The notes: generated by a model from the letters alone, not told the origin. Positions 25,186 to 34,082 are shown, counted from the stretch's first letter. The stretch is DNA of 64,000 nucleotides from Paraburkholderia sp. DHOC27 (GCF_003429005.1 NZ_QVQV01000014.1:44041-108040); one strand, 5' to 3'. Made by a program: numbers and translations.

Positions 25186-27270
25186 TCACACCCAGCCGAA
25201 CACGGACAGCACCATGTCGATCAGCTTGATGCCGATGAACGGCACGATGATCCCGCCAAGGCCGTAAACCAGCAGATTGCGGCGCAACAGGATCGCGGCG
25301 CCGAGCGGCCGGTATTTCACGCCCTTCAGCGCGAGCGGAATCAGCAGCACGATGATCAGCGCATTGAAGATCACCGCTGACATGATCGCGGACGCGGGCG
25401 TGGCCAGATGCATCACGTTCAGCGCATTCAACGCGGGGTACGTGGTCGCGAACGCAGCCGGGATGATGGCGAAGTACTTGGCCACGTCGTTGGCAATCGA
25501 AAACGTGGTGAGCGAGCCGCGCGTCATCAGCATCTGCTTGCCGATCTCGACGATCTCGATCAGCTTGGTCGGATTCGAATCGAGGTCGACCATGTTGCCG
25601 GCTTCCTTCGCGGCCTGCGTGCCGGTGTTCATCGCCACGGCCACGTCGGCCTGGGCGAGCGCCGGGGCGTCGTTGGTACCGTCGCCCGTCATGGCCACGA
25701 GGCGGCCTTCTGCCTGGTGCGCGCGAATGGTCGACAGCTTGGCTTCGGGGGTGGCTTCCGCGAGGAAGTCGTCCACGCCCGCCTCGGCTGCGATCGCGGC
25801 CGCCGTGAGACGGTTGTCGCCCGTCACCATCACCGTCTTGATGCCCATCTTGCGCAGCTCGGCAAAGCGTTCCTTGATGCCGCCCTTGACGATGTCCTTC
25901 AGTTCGATCACGCCCAGCACGCGCGCGCCCTGCTCACCCTTCTCGGCCACCACGAGCGGCGTGCTGCCGCGGCGCGCCACTTCGGCCACCGCGTTATTCA
26001 CTTCCGCCGGATAGCGGCCGCCGTTGGCTTCGACGTAGGTCTTCACGGCATCCGCGGCACCCTTGCGGATTTCGCGGCCCGGCAGGTCGACGCCGCTCAT
26101 GCGGGTCTGCGCGGTGAACGCGAGAAACACCGCGTGCAGCGAGGCCATATCCCGAGCGCGGATGTTGAAACGCTGTTTGGCCAGTACGACGATGCTGCGG
26201 CCCTCCGGCGTTTCGTCCGCGAGCGACGAGAGTTGCGCGGCATCGGCCAGCGCTTCTTCGGTCACGCCCGGCGCGGCCACGAAGGTCGAAGCCTGGCGGT
26301 TGCCGAGCGTGATGGTGCCAGTCTTGTCGAGCAGCAGCACGTCCACGTCACCCGCTGCTTCCACCGCACGGCCCGAGGTGGCGATCACGTTCGCCTGCAT
26401 CATGCGGCTCATCCCCGCCACGCCGATGGCCGACAGCAAGCCGCCGATGGTGGTCGGAATCAGGCACACCAGCAAGGCGACCAGCGCGGTCACCGACACC
26501 ACGTGACCCGCCTTCGCGGCTTCCACCGAGAACATGGAGAACGGCAGCAGCGTGGCGGTAGCGAGCAGCATCACGATGGTGAGCGCCACCAGCAGGATGG
26601 TCAGCGCGATTTCATTGGGCGTCTTTTGCCGCTTGGCGCCTTCGACCATCGCGATCATGCGGTCGAGAAACGCCTCACCCGGATTGGCCGTAACGCGCAC
26701 GACGATCCAGTCCGACAGCACGCGCGTGCCGCCCGTCACCGATGAAAAGTCGCCGCCCGATTCGCGGATCACCGGCGCGGATTCGCCGGTGATAGCCGAC
26801 TCGTCCACGCTCGCCACGCCGTCGATCACCTCGCCGTCCGCCGGGATCACGTCGCCGGTTTCGACCAGCACGACGTCGCCCTTGCGCAGATCGGTGGCGG
26901 TCATGATGCGGATCGGCGACTTCGGATGCGGCTCGTTGAGCTTCTTCGCGATCACGTCTTTTTTCGCGCTGCGCAGCGAGGCCGCCTGAGCCTTCGAACG
27001 TCCCTCGGCGAGCGCTTCCGCGAAGTTGGCGAACAGCACCGTGAACCACAGCCACAGCGTGACCGCGAGGATGAACCCCGCAGGCGCTTCGGCCTGACCG
27101 GCCAGCGCGGCGATCCACAGGATAGTGGTCAGGATGCTGCCGACATACACGCAGAACATCACCGGATTGCGGAACTGCGTACGTGGCGTGAGCTTTTTGA
27201 ATGAGTCCACGATCGCCGGACGCACCAGCGCCGGATCGAACATGGACCGCGTTGCATTATGTTCAGTCAT
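25186..27270 (-). CDS. kdpB: Potassium-transporting ATPase ATP-binding subunit B
   Basis: KdpB is the P-type ATPase that energises K+ uptake through KdpA. The 694-residue protein shows the actuator motif SAITGESAPVIRE, the phosphorylation motif DKTGTITLGNR with catalytic Asp, the ATP-binding KGAADAV and the hinge MTGDGTNDAPALAQADVAVAM. Membrane helices flank these as in the family. The ATG at 27270 (MTEHNATRSMFDP) was chosen; an open frame continuing to 27537 runs antiparallel into kdpA sequence and is not protein-like. It lies 44 bp after kdpA. Confidence 0.97.
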   Translation of the reverse strand: MTEHNATRSMFDPALVRPAIVDSFKKLTPRTQFRNPVMFCVYVGSILTTILWIAALAGQAEAPAGFILAVTLWLWFTVLFANFAEALAEGRSKAQAASLRSAKKDVIAKKLNEPHPKSPIRIMTATDLRKGDVVLVETGDVIPADGEVIDGVASVDESAITGESAPVIRESGGDFSSVTGGTRVLSDWIVVRVTANPGEAFLDRMIAMVEGAKRQKTPNEIALTILLVALTIVMLLATATLLPFSMFSVEAAKAGHVVSVTALVALLVCLIPTTIGGLLSAIGVAGMSRMMQANVIATSGRAVEAAGDVDVLLLDKTGTITLGNRQASTFVAAPGVTEEALADAAQLSSLADETPEGRSIVVLAKQRFNIRARDMASLHAVFLAFTAQTRMSGVDLPGREIRKGAADAVKTYVEANGGRYPAEVNNAVAEVARRGSTPLVVAEKGEQGARVLGVIELKDIVKGGIKERFAELRKMGIKTVMVTGDNRLTAAAIAAEAGVDDFLAEATPEAKLSTIRAHQAEGRLVAMTGDGTNDAPALAQADVAVAMNTGTQAAKEAGNMVDLDSNPTKLIEIVEIGKQMLMTRGSLTTFSIANDVAKYFAIIPAAFATTYPALNALNVMHLATPASAIMSAVIFNALIIVLLIPLALKGVKYRPLGAAILLRRNLLVYGLGGIIVPFIGIKLIDMVLSVFGWV

Positions 27271-27314
27271 TGAATCCTCGTTTTTCCCGAATTGCCCGTC
27301 TCTATGGCGAACGA

Positions 27315-29120
27315 TCAATGGCCGGCGATCATCATCAGATGTTCGACGCCGGGACCGAGAGCGAGCGCAGGCACATACGTCAGCGCGCCGACGAGCAGCA
27401 CGGTGCCGAGCAGCAAGACCACGAACAGCGGTCCATGCGTGGGCAGCGTGCCGCCGGTGACGGCGATGCGCTTCTTGGCCGCCAGCGAGCCAGCAATGGC
27501 GAGCACCGGAATCAGCGAGCCGAAGCGGCCAAACCACATCGCAATGGCCGTCAGCCAGTTGTAGAACGGCGTGCTGACCGTGAGACCGGCGAACGCGCTG
27601 CCGTTGTTATTGGCCGCCGAGCTGAACGCGTAGAGAATCTCCGAGAAGCCGTGCGGACCGGGGTTGGCGATACCCGCCTTGCCGGCGTCGCACAGCACTG
27701 CGATAGAGGTGCCCACCAGCACCAGCAGCGGCGTGAGCAGCACGACGATCGACACCATCTTCATCTCGTACGATTCGATCTTCTTGCCGACATATTCAGG
27801 TGTCCGACCGATCATCAGACCGGCCACGAACACGGCGAGCAAGGCAAACACGAGCATCCCGTACATGCCGGAGCCCACGCCGCCGAAGATCACCTCGCCC
27901 AACTGGATCAGCAGCATCGGATAGAGGCCGCCGAGCGGCGTCAGCGAGTCGTGCGTGTTGTCTACGGCACCGCACGACGCCGCCGTGGTAGCGACCGTGA
28001 AGATGCCCGACTGTGCAATGCCGAAGCGGGTTTCCTTGCCTTCCATGTTGCCGCCCGCCTGCAGATCGCCGGTGGACTGATCGACGTGCAACGCGGTCAA
28101 GGTCGGATTGCCGGCCTGTTCCGCGCTGACTTCACCCACCACGCAGGCGGCGAACGCAATCGTCATCACGGCAAGCACCGCAATGCCCTGCTTGCGATCC
28201 GCGATCATGCGACCGAACACCAGGCAGAGCGCCGCCGGGATGAGCAGCATCGAAACGATCTGCAGGAAGTTGCTGAACGGTGTGGGGTTTTCGTACGGGT
28301 GCGCCGAGTTCGCGTTGAAGAAGCCGCCACCGTTGGTGCCGAGCATCTTGATCGCTTCCTGGGTTGCCACCGGGCCCATCGCGATAGTCTGCGTCGTCAC
28401 CTTGGTGTCGACCGTCACCGCGTTGCCCTTGGCATCCTTCACCGGATTGCCCTGCGCATCGAGTTTCGGCGCGGCGTAGGTGGTGGTCTGCAGCGTCGGC
28501 ACATCCTGATAGGCCTTGAAATTCTGGATCACGCCCTGGCTCATCAGCAGCGCAGCGATGATGGCGGCCATGGGCAGCAGCACGTAGAGCGTCACCCGCG
28601 TGATGTCCACCCAGAAGTTGCCGATGGTCTGCGCCGTATGACGCGCAAAGCCGCGAATCAGCGCGATCACCACGACGATGCCGGTCGCGGCAGAAAGGAA
28701 GTTCTGCACCGTCAGGCCGAGCATCTGTGCCAGATAGCCGGCGGTCTGCTCAGGCGTGTAGTCCTGCCAGTTGGTGTTGGTGACGAAACTGACCGCCGTA
28801 TTGAAGGCGCTGTCCACCGACATCGCACCGAACTGCTGCGGATTGCCCGGCAACCAGCCCTGCACGCGCAACAGCAGGTACAGGACCAGCACGCCGAGCA
28901 CGTTGAACGCGATGGTGGCGAGCGCGTAGTGCTTCCAGCTCATTTCCGCTGAGGGGTCGACGCCGGCGATGCGATACAGCACGCGTTCGAGCGGACCGCC
29001 GAAGCGCAGCACGCGCGAGGTGCCGTCCATCACGTTGCTCAAATACCGGCCAACCGGCACGGCGAGCGCCAGCAGCACGACCAGGAATAACACGATCTGC
29101 AGGACATTGTTGGTGTTCAT
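27315..29120 (-). CDS. kdpA: Potassium-transporting ATPase subunit A (K+ channel-like)
   Basis: KdpA is the potassium-selective channel-like subunit in the inner membrane. The 601-residue protein has about ten helices and the four P-loop-like selectivity regions of the SKT superfamily, such as NTAVSFVTNTNWQDY, GTNGGGFFNANSAHPYENP, TTAASCGAVDNTHDSLTPLGG and FSSAANNNGSAFAGL. Its ATG overlaps the kdpF stop codon (ATGA). It heads the catalytic genes of the operon. Confidence 0.97.
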   Translation of the reverse strand: MNTNNVLQIVLFLVVLLALAVPVGRYLSNVMDGTSRVLRFGGPLERVLYRIAGVDPSAEMSWKHYALATIAFNVLGVLVLYLLLRVQGWLPGNPQQFGAMSVDSAFNTAVSFVTNTNWQDYTPEQTAGYLAQMLGLTVQNFLSAATGIVVVIALIRGFARHTAQTIGNFWVDITRVTLYVLLPMAAIIAALLMSQGVIQNFKAYQDVPTLQTTTYAAPKLDAQGNPVKDAKGNAVTVDTKVTTQTIAMGPVATQEAIKMLGTNGGGFFNANSAHPYENPTPFSNFLQIVSMLLIPAALCLVFGRMIADRKQGIAVLAVMTIAFAACVVGEVSAEQAGNPTLTALHVDQSTGDLQAGGNMEGKETRFGIAQSGIFTVATTAASCGAVDNTHDSLTPLGGLYPMLLIQLGEVIFGGVGSGMYGMLVFALLAVFVAGLMIGRTPEYVGKKIESYEMKMVSIVVLLTPLLVLVGTSIAVLCDAGKAGIANPGPHGFSEILYAFSSAANNNGSAFAGLTVSTPFYNWLTAIAMWFGRFGSLIPVLAIAGSLAAKKRIAVTGGTLPTHGPLFVVLLLGTVLLVGALTYVPALALGPGVEHLMMIAGH

Positions 29121-29209
29121 TCAATGTCCTCCGCGCGCAGCAGCGCATAGACCAGATAGGCGAACAGCAGCGCGGTGGCCGCGCCCGACAACCACAGAAT
29201 CCAGGTCAT
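29117..29209 (-). CDS. kdpF: KdpF, small subunit of the potassium ATPase
   Basis: A 30-residue protein consisting of one membrane helix (MTWILWLSGAATALLFAYLV, then YALLRAEDIE). KdpF stabilises the KdpABC complex. The sequence fits the family, including the acidic end. Its ATG overlaps the stop of a 37-residue ORF upstream, and its stop overlaps the kdpA start; both overlaps are ATGA. Confidence 0.9.
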   Translation of the reverse strand: MTWILWLSGAATALLFAYLVYALLRAEDIE

Positions 29210-29319
29210 GAACGAGCCCCCTGGCCGCGGCGGAATTGCTCCAGCTTTTCGCAGCCGGCAATCAATGCAAAGGTCAGCGCTGCAAAAAGCACCATCCCCC
29301 CGACGTACAGCACATCCAT
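29206..29319 (-). CDS. Small one-TM protein heading the kdp operon
   Basis: A 37-residue ORF begins MDVLYVGGMVLFAALTFALI and continues AGCEKLEQFRRGQGARS. It has one predicted membrane helix (residues 3-22), an AGCEKL segment and a basic tail. A GGGAGAA ribosome binding site lies 8-14 nt upstream. Its stop overlaps the kdpF start (ATGA), so it is tightly coupled to the operon. Similar short ORFs occur before kdpF in related bacteria by my recollection. It is not part of the four characterised subunits of the E. coli complex, and its function is unknown. Confidence 0.75.
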   Translation of the reverse strand: MDVLYVGGMVLFAALTFALIAGCEKLEQFRRGQGARS

Positions 29320-29403
29320 TTTGTGTTCTCCCGTAACGGACTTTGGATAGGTGGAACGTTATGCCGATGCGCGTAAAGGGCTGGTCAAAGATGGCCGGGC
29401 GAA

Positions 29404-29420
29404 TGTAAAAATGGTGTAAA
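29404..29420 (-). promoter_or_regulatory. KdpE-box-like direct repeat
   Basis: On the minus strand TTTACACCATTTTTACA resembles the T-rich KdpE site of E. coli (two TTTACA-like halves). The half-sites are 11 bp apart, one helical turn, and lie 85 bp upstream of the first ORF of the kdp operon, before a TTGACC box at 29382-29387. Regulation by KdpE is inferred from this resemblance. The remaining 29320-29627 gap holds the promoter region and a qorA-side hairpin. Confidence 0.5.
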
Positions 29421-29576
29421 CGGGACGGGCTGCTCCAGGGGAGACGGAGCGGCCTGCTGAACGAGAGAATGGAGTTGAGACGCGGTGAGGCGGAGGTGGC
29501 AGCCGCCTTGAGGAGCGGCCTTTATCGCAGCGCTGGATGTTGATGCGGTCGCTGCTGGAGCGACGTCTTGATGGCG

Positions 29577-29600
29577 ACGGCGGCCCGTTCGAGCCGCCGT
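29577..29600 (-). terminator. Hairpin downstream of qorA
   Basis: A perfect 8-bp stem ACGGCGGC / GCCGCCGT with an 8-nt loop lies 28 bp past the qorA stop codon. No T-run follows, so it may be a Rho-dependent end or an mRNA-protecting hairpin. Confidence 0.45.
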
Positions 29601-29627
29601 GCCTTATGTGCCAGGACGCTTATGTGC

Positions 29628-30602
29628 TTACGGCTGCAGGATCGTCGAGCCGGTGGTGCGGCGCCCTTCCAGGTCTTCGTGCGCTTTGGCGACATCTGCG
29701 AGCGCATAACGCTGATTGATGCTCGTCTTGACCTTGCCCGACACCAGCACGTCGAACAGTTCCGCCGACATCGCCTCGTAGTCGCTGCGCTTGCCGATGT
29801 ACGTAAACAGCGTCGGGCGCGTAAAGAATAGCGAGCCGCGTCCGGCGAGTTCGGAAGCATCCAGCGGCGGAAGCGGACCAGACGCATTGCCAAAACTCAC
29901 GAACAGACCGAGCGGCGCGAGGCAATCGAGCGACGCCGTCATCGTGTCCTTGCCGATGGAGTCGTACACCACCGGCACGCCCGCGCCGTTGGTAATCTCA
30001 CGCACGCGTTTGGTGAAGTTCTCGCGCGTATAGACGATCGGATAGTCGCAGCCATGCGCCTTGGCAATCTCCGCCTTCTCGTCGGAGCCGACCGTGCCGA
30101 TCACCGTGGCGCCCAACGCCTTCGCCCACTGGCAGACCAGCAGGCCCACTCCGCCCGCAGCGGCCTGAATCACGATCGTGTCCCCGGCCTTCACGGCATA
30201 CGTGCGCCGCAGCAGATATTGCGCGGTGAGCCCTTGCAGCATGACGGAAGCGCCCTGTTCGTAGCTCAGCGCGTCGGGCAACTTCACGACCTGGGCCGCG
30301 GGCAGCACCCGCTCCTGCGCGTAGGCGCCGGGAGGTCGCGCCACGTACGCGACGCGGTCGCCGGGTTTGAAATCCGTCACGCCCGCGCCCACGGCTGTCA
30401 CTTCACCCGCCGCTTCCATGCCGAGCCCACCTGGCATCGGCAATGGATACATGCCGGTACGGAAATAAACGTCGATGTAGTTGAGGCCCACCGCGTGCTG
30501 CTTGAGGCGAATCTCGCCGTTGCCCGGCTCGCCCACTTCGACGTCGACCCACTTCATCACGTCGGGGCCGCCGGGTTTATCGAATCGGATTGCCTTGACC
30601 AT
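29628..30602 (-). CDS. qorA: NADPH:quinone oxidoreductase (zeta-crystallin/QorA type)
   Basis: This zinc-free medium-chain reductase uses NADPH to reduce quinones. The 324-residue protein has the GroES-like N-terminal fold (KAIRFDKPGGPDVMKWVDVE, MPGGLGMEAAGEV), the MDR glycine motif AAAGGVGLLVCQWAKALGA, the SDEKAEIAKAHG NADPH-binding stretch and a C-terminal YIGKRSDYEAMSAELFDVL. The zinc-ligand Cys cluster is absent, as in Qor. ATG 30602 is preferred to an upstream TTG. It lies 99 bp downstream of mgsA. Confidence 0.92.
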   Translation of the reverse strand: MVKAIRFDKPGGPDVMKWVDVEVGEPGNGEIRLKQHAVGLNYIDVYFRTGMYPLPMPGGLGMEAAGEVTAVGAGVTDFKPGDRVAYVARPPGAYAQERVLPAAQVVKLPDALSYEQGASVMLQGLTAQYLLRRTYAVKAGDTIVIQAAAGGVGLLVCQWAKALGATVIGTVGSDEKAEIAKAHGCDYPIVYTRENFTKRVREITNGAGVPVVYDSIGKDTMTASLDCLAPLGLFVSFGNASGPLPPLDASELAGRGSLFFTRPTLFTYIGKRSDYEAMSAELFDVLVSGKVKTSINQRYALADVAKAHEDLEGRRTTGSTILQP

Positions 30603-30701
30603 CAATGTCTCCCAGGTTCGGGTTAAGAGGGTGCGCGGCTCGCTGCGCCGCGCCTGCCTTGCTGTGTTTGGCGTTGTGTTTGGCGTTGTCTTTGGCCGGC
30701 G

Positions 30702-31091
30702 TCACACCTTCTCCGTGAGACGCATCGTCAGCACGTCGAGAATCATGCGTGCGGTGGAGATATTGGTGGCGCACGGCACGTTATGCACGTCGCAAGCGCG
30801 CACCAGCGCGTTGATATCCGGTTCGTGCGGCTGCGGCGTCATTGGATCACGCAGGAAAATCACCATATCGACGCGGCCTTCGGCAAGCTGCGAGCCGATC
30901 TGCAGATCGCCACCGTGCGGGCCCGACAGCATGCGCTGTACGTTGAGGCCATACGCATCCGCAATCCGGCCGCCGGTCGTGCCGGTAGCGACAATTTCGC
31001 AGCGCCGCAGCGTGTCGACGTATTCACCGGCGAGTTTGACGATGTCGTCTTTCTTGTGGTCGTGTGCGATCAGTGCGATGCGGGTGGTCAT
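30702..31091 (-). CDS. mgsA: Methylglyoxal synthase
   Basis: MgsA converts dihydroxyacetone phosphate to methylglyoxal, a bypass that relieves sugar-phosphate stress. The 129-residue protein has the full family pattern: IALIAHDHKKDDIV, VATGTTGGRIAD, SGPHGGDLQIGSQLAEG with catalytic Asp, and IFLRDPMTPQPHEPDINALVRAC ending with NISTARM. It lies 53 bp after an SDR gene and before qorA, all on the minus strand, so the three may be cotranscribed. Confidence 0.95.
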   Translation of the reverse strand: MTTRIALIAHDHKKDDIVKLAGEYVDTLRRCEIVATGTTGGRIADAYGLNVQRMLSGPHGGDLQIGSQLAEGRVDMVIFLRDPMTPQPHEPDINALVRACDVHNVPCATNISTARMILDVLTMRLTEKV

Positions 31092-31144
31092 GCGTGAGCC
31101 TCCAGAGTCGTTGTGTTGGTGTGTTGTTGTGGTGGTAAGCGCGT

Positions 31145-31924
31145 TCAGAACGTGCCGGGATACACCCCGCCATCGAGCAGCCAGTTCTGCCCGACGATAT
31201 AACCCGCGTGCACGCTGCACAGAAATGCGCAGGCGCGGCCGAACTCGTCGCGGTTGCCGAAGCGGCCAGCCGGGATGTTGGCCATCCGCTGCTTGCGCGC
31301 TTCTTCGACGGAGATGTGTTGCGCCTTGGCCTGGGCGTCGAAGGTCGTCGCGATGCGATCCGTGTCGAACACACCCGGCAGCAGACTGTTGATGGTCACG
31401 CCATCGCGCGCGACCTTGCGCGCGACACCGGCCACGAAGCCGGTCAGCCCGGAACGCGCACCATTGGACAGACCCAGCACGTCGATTGGCGCCTTCACCG
31501 CCGAACTCGTGATGTTGACGATGCGCCCGAAACCTTGCCCGCACATGTGGTCGATGGTGGCGCGGATCAGTTCGATCGGCGTCAGCATGTTGGCTTCGAG
31601 CGCGCGGATCCAGTCCTCGTGCGTGAAGTTGCGGAAATCGCCCGGCGGCGGCCCGCCCGCATTGTTGATCAGAATGTCCGGTGTCGGACACGCCGCAAGC
31701 GCGGCAGCGCGGCCTTCCGGCGTGGTGATGTCGCAGGCCACCGTCTTGACCTCCACGCCGGTCTGGGCGCGGATCTCGGCGGCGGTGTGTTCGAGGGTCT
31801 CGGCGGTGCGGGCGACGATCACCAGATTCACGCCTTCTGCCGCGAGCGCCTCCGCGCAACCGCGGCCCAGCCCCTTGCTCGCCGCGCAGACCAGCGCGGT
31901 GCGTCCTGCAATGCCCATGTCCAT
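31145..31924 (-). CDS. Atypical SDR (FabG-like) lacking catalytic Tyr and Lys
   Basis: The 259-residue protein has the SDR cofactor motif ASKGLGRG (residues 14-21), NNAGG, the active-site Ser in VNITSSAVK and the closing YIVGQNWLLDGGVYPG. Where classical enzymes have Y-x3-K, this one has S-x3-R (SNGARSGL). That pattern matches the BKR-like atypical subgroup reported to lack the catalytic Tyr, so it may bind a nucleotide and a ligand without reducing them, or use another residue. ATG 31924 has GAGGAGAAGCAC upstream. It precedes mgsA. Confidence 0.88.
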   Translation of the reverse strand: MDMGIAGRTALVCAASKGLGRGCAEALAAEGVNLVIVARTAETLEHTAAEIRAQTGVEVKTVACDITTPEGRAAALAACPTPDILINNAGGPPPGDFRNFTHEDWIRALEANMLTPIELIRATIDHMCGQGFGRIVNITSSAVKAPIDVLGLSNGARSGLTGFVAGVARKVARDGVTINSLLPGVFDTDRIATTFDAQAKAQHISVEEARKQRMANIPAGRFGNRDEFGRACAFLCSVHAGYIVGQNWLLDGGVYPGTF

Positions 31925-32191
31925 GTGCTTCTCCTCGTTCCTGTGATGGCGACGGCGCGCCAATGCGGAGGTGCGCCTGCTGTGCGCCGATGCCGATGCG
32001 GCCCGTCTGGATGCGACCGGTTTCTCACGATTCTAGAAGAATCGGTGCGCGACCGTGCCGCGTGGCTGAAATCTCCCCTATCTTCGGGCAGTACTTTCGG
32101 TAAACTTGCAGCCGTGGCGCGCCCGCCCGCCGGTTCCACCGGCCCCGCGAGCCGCCGACCGATTCCTCTTGCCGCCGTTAGCGCCCCCGCC

Positions 32192-32842
32192 ATGACCCAG
32201 GACAGCCGTTTCCCCAATCTTTTCATCCTCGATCACCCGCTGATCCAGCACAAGCTCTCGCACATGCGCGACCGGGATACCTCGACGCGCACGTTCCGCG
32301 AACTGCTGCGCGAGATCACGCTGCTGATGGGCTATGAAATTACCCGCAACCTGCCCATGACCACGCGCCGGGTCACGACGCCGCTCGTCGAGATCGACGC
32401 GCCGGTGATCGCCGGCAAGAAGCTGGCCATCGTGCCGGTGCTGCGCGCCGGGGTGGGCATGTCGGACGGGCTGCTGGAACTGATTCCGTCGGCGCGTGTG
32501 GGGCACATTGGCGTGTACCGGGCCGAAGACCACCGGCCGGTCGAATATCTGGTGCGTCTGCCGGATCTCGAAGACCGCATCTTCATCCTGTGCGATCCGA
32601 TGGTGGCGACCGGCTACTCGGCCGTGCACGCGGTGGACGTGCTCAAGCGCCGCAACGTGAGCGGCGAGAACATCATGTTCCTCGCGCTGGTGGCGGCGCC
32701 CGAGGGCGTGAAGGTGTTCCAGGACGCGCATCCGGACGTGAAACTGTACGTGGCGTCGCTCGATTCGCACCTCAACGAGCACGCGTACATTGTGCCGGGC
32801 CTGGGCGACGCCGGCGACCGGCTGTTCGGCACCAAGAACTGA
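32192..32842 (+). CDS. upp: Uracil phosphoribosyltransferase
   Basis: Upp salvages uracil to UMP using PRPP. The 216-residue length is standard. Recognisable segments are HPLIQHKLSHMRDRDTSTRTFR, the uracil-site VPVLRAGVGMSDGLLELIPSA, the PRPP loop CDPMVATGYSAVHAVDVLK and the closing PGLGDAGDRLFGT. An open frame far upstream (to 31208) is antisense to the SDR and was not used. It is divergent from that SDR and stands as a single gene. Confidence 0.97.
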   Translation: MTQDSRFPNLFILDHPLIQHKLSHMRDRDTSTRTFRELLREITLLMGYEITRNLPMTTRRVTTPLVEIDAPVIAGKKLAIVPVLRAGVGMSDGLLELIPSARVGHIGVYRAEDHRPVEYLVRLPDLEDRIFILCDPMVATGYSAVHAVDVLKRRNVSGENIMFLALVAAPEGVKVFQDAHPDVKLYVASLDSHLNEHAYIVPGLGDAGDRLFGTKN

Positions 32843-32858
32843 GCGTGAGAGATGGGTG

Positions 32859-32877
32859 GGCGGCGGTGCGCGCCGCC
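32859..32877 (+). terminator. GC-rich hairpin after upp
   Basis: A 7-bp stem GGCGGCG / CGCCGCC with a 5-nt loop lies 17 bp past the upp stop codon, but no T-run follows. The remaining part of the 410-bp gap to yebC (32843-33252) shows no gene; a run near 32937-32950 (GATAAAATTCGCAT) might belong to the yebC promoter. Confidence 0.4.
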
Positions 32878-33252
32878 AAATCGCCCTGAGGCAGCCGGTT
32901 TCGCCACTCACCCCCACTGCCGCACCCCCGCGGCGTGATAAAATTCGCATCCGCTCATCGAGCGGCTCAACTTGCAGATTCGCCCGGCGCATTGCGCCTT
33001 TGCGGGGCCCGCGCACACCGGCATGGCGCTTTTTGCCGCCGCACCGGACACGCGCATCGCCACCGTCCAATCGCGCCGCACGCGGCCATCGGTTCGCAGG
33101 GGCTGGCCCGAACGGGCCCGCTCCCCTTAAGCCGGGCGTTTCAGGTCCAAGGTGGAACGGTTTGAATCGAGGCGCGCCTTCGCAAGCGCCCGACATCGCA
33201 ACGACAATTGCACTATGCGTGCGCCCCGCTGGCGCGCGCGATGGAGAAAGGT

Positions 33253-33981
33253 ATGGCGGGTCATTCGAAATGGGCCAACATCAAGCATAAGAAAGCAGCG
33301 GCCGACGCCAAGCGCGGCAAGGTCTGGACGCGGCTCATCAAGGAAATCCAGGTGGCTGCCCGCATGGGCGGAGGCGATATCGACTCGAACCCGCGTCTGC
33401 GGCTCGCCGTCGAAAAGGCCTACGACGCCAACATGCCGAAAGACAACGTCAACCGCGCCATCCAGCGTGGCGTGGGCGGTGTCGACGGTGCAAGCTACGA
33501 AGAAATCCGCTACGAAGGCTATGGCATCGGTGGCGCGGCCGTGATCGTCGACACGATGACCGACAACCGCACGCGCACCGTCGCGGAAGTGCGCCACGCG
33601 TTCTCGAAGAACGGCGGCAACATGGGCACGGACGGCTCGGTCGCGTTCATGTTCGACCACATCGGCCAGTTCCTGTTTGCGCCGGGCACGCCCGAAGACA
33701 AGCTGATGGAAGCGGCCCTCGAAGCCGGCGCCGACGACGTCGTCACGAACGAGGACGGCAGTATCGAAGTGGTCTGCCCGCCGAACGATTTCCCGAAGGT
33801 GAAGGCCGCGCTGGAAGCCGCGGGCTTCAAGGCGGAGCTGGCTGAAGTCACGATGAAGCCGCAAACGGAAGTGGAGTTCACCGGCGACGACGCGGTGAAG
33901 ATGCAAAAGCTGCTCGACGCACTCGAAAATCTGGACGACGTGCAGGAAGTCTATACAAACGCGGCCATCGCCGACGAATGA
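33253..33981 (+). CDS. yebC: YebC/PmpR-family protein
   Basis: YebC-family proteins act on translation at polyproline stretches and were earlier described as transcriptional regulators. The 242-residue protein is complete, starting MAGHSKWANIKHKKAAADAK and continuing with GKVWTRLIKEIQVAARMGGGD, ERAIQRGVGG-like NRAIQRGVGGVDG and a C-terminal NLDDVQEVYTNAAI. ATG 33253 is the family start; an upstream ATG at 33241 is in frame but adds four residues. It is a stand-alone gene upstream of purD. Confidence 0.95.
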   Translation: MAGHSKWANIKHKKAAADAKRGKVWTRLIKEIQVAARMGGGDIDSNPRLRLAVEKAYDANMPKDNVNRAIQRGVGGVDGASYEEIRYEGYGIGGAAVIVDTMTDNRTRTVAEVRHAFSKNGGNMGTDGSVAFMFDHIGQFLFAPGTPEDKLMEAALEAGADDVVTNEDGSIEVVCPPNDFPKVKAALEAAGFKAELAEVTMKPQTEVEFTGDDAVKMQKLLDALENLDDVQEVYTNAAIADE

Positions 33982-34056
33982 GCGCCACGCGGGCGTGCCG
34001 TGGGGGCGCGCCTCGTTTGCTTCGGCTGGGATAGCACGGGTTTTGCATGTCCATGC

Positions 34057-34082
34057 TGACAGCTCGCACGCGCGAGCTGTCA
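34057..34082 (+). repeat. Perfect 11-bp inverted repeat between yebC and purD
   Basis: TGACAGCTCGC and GCGAGCTGTCA flank a 4-nt loop, giving a perfect 26-bp hairpin about 75 bp past yebC. There is no T-run, so it could be the yebC end, a protein-binding site or an RNA element. The rest of the 386-bp gap (33982-34367) shows no gene. Confidence 0.6.

Noticed and set aside
27201..28952. Long plus-strand open frame opposite kdpA
   Set aside because: It is antisense to a clear kdpA; the composition is biased and no domain is seen.
31208..32191. N-terminal extension of upp by about 330 codons
   Set aside because: The upstream part is antisense to the SDR gene and unlike any phosphoribosyltransferase; the conserved start is MTQDSRFPNLF at 32192.
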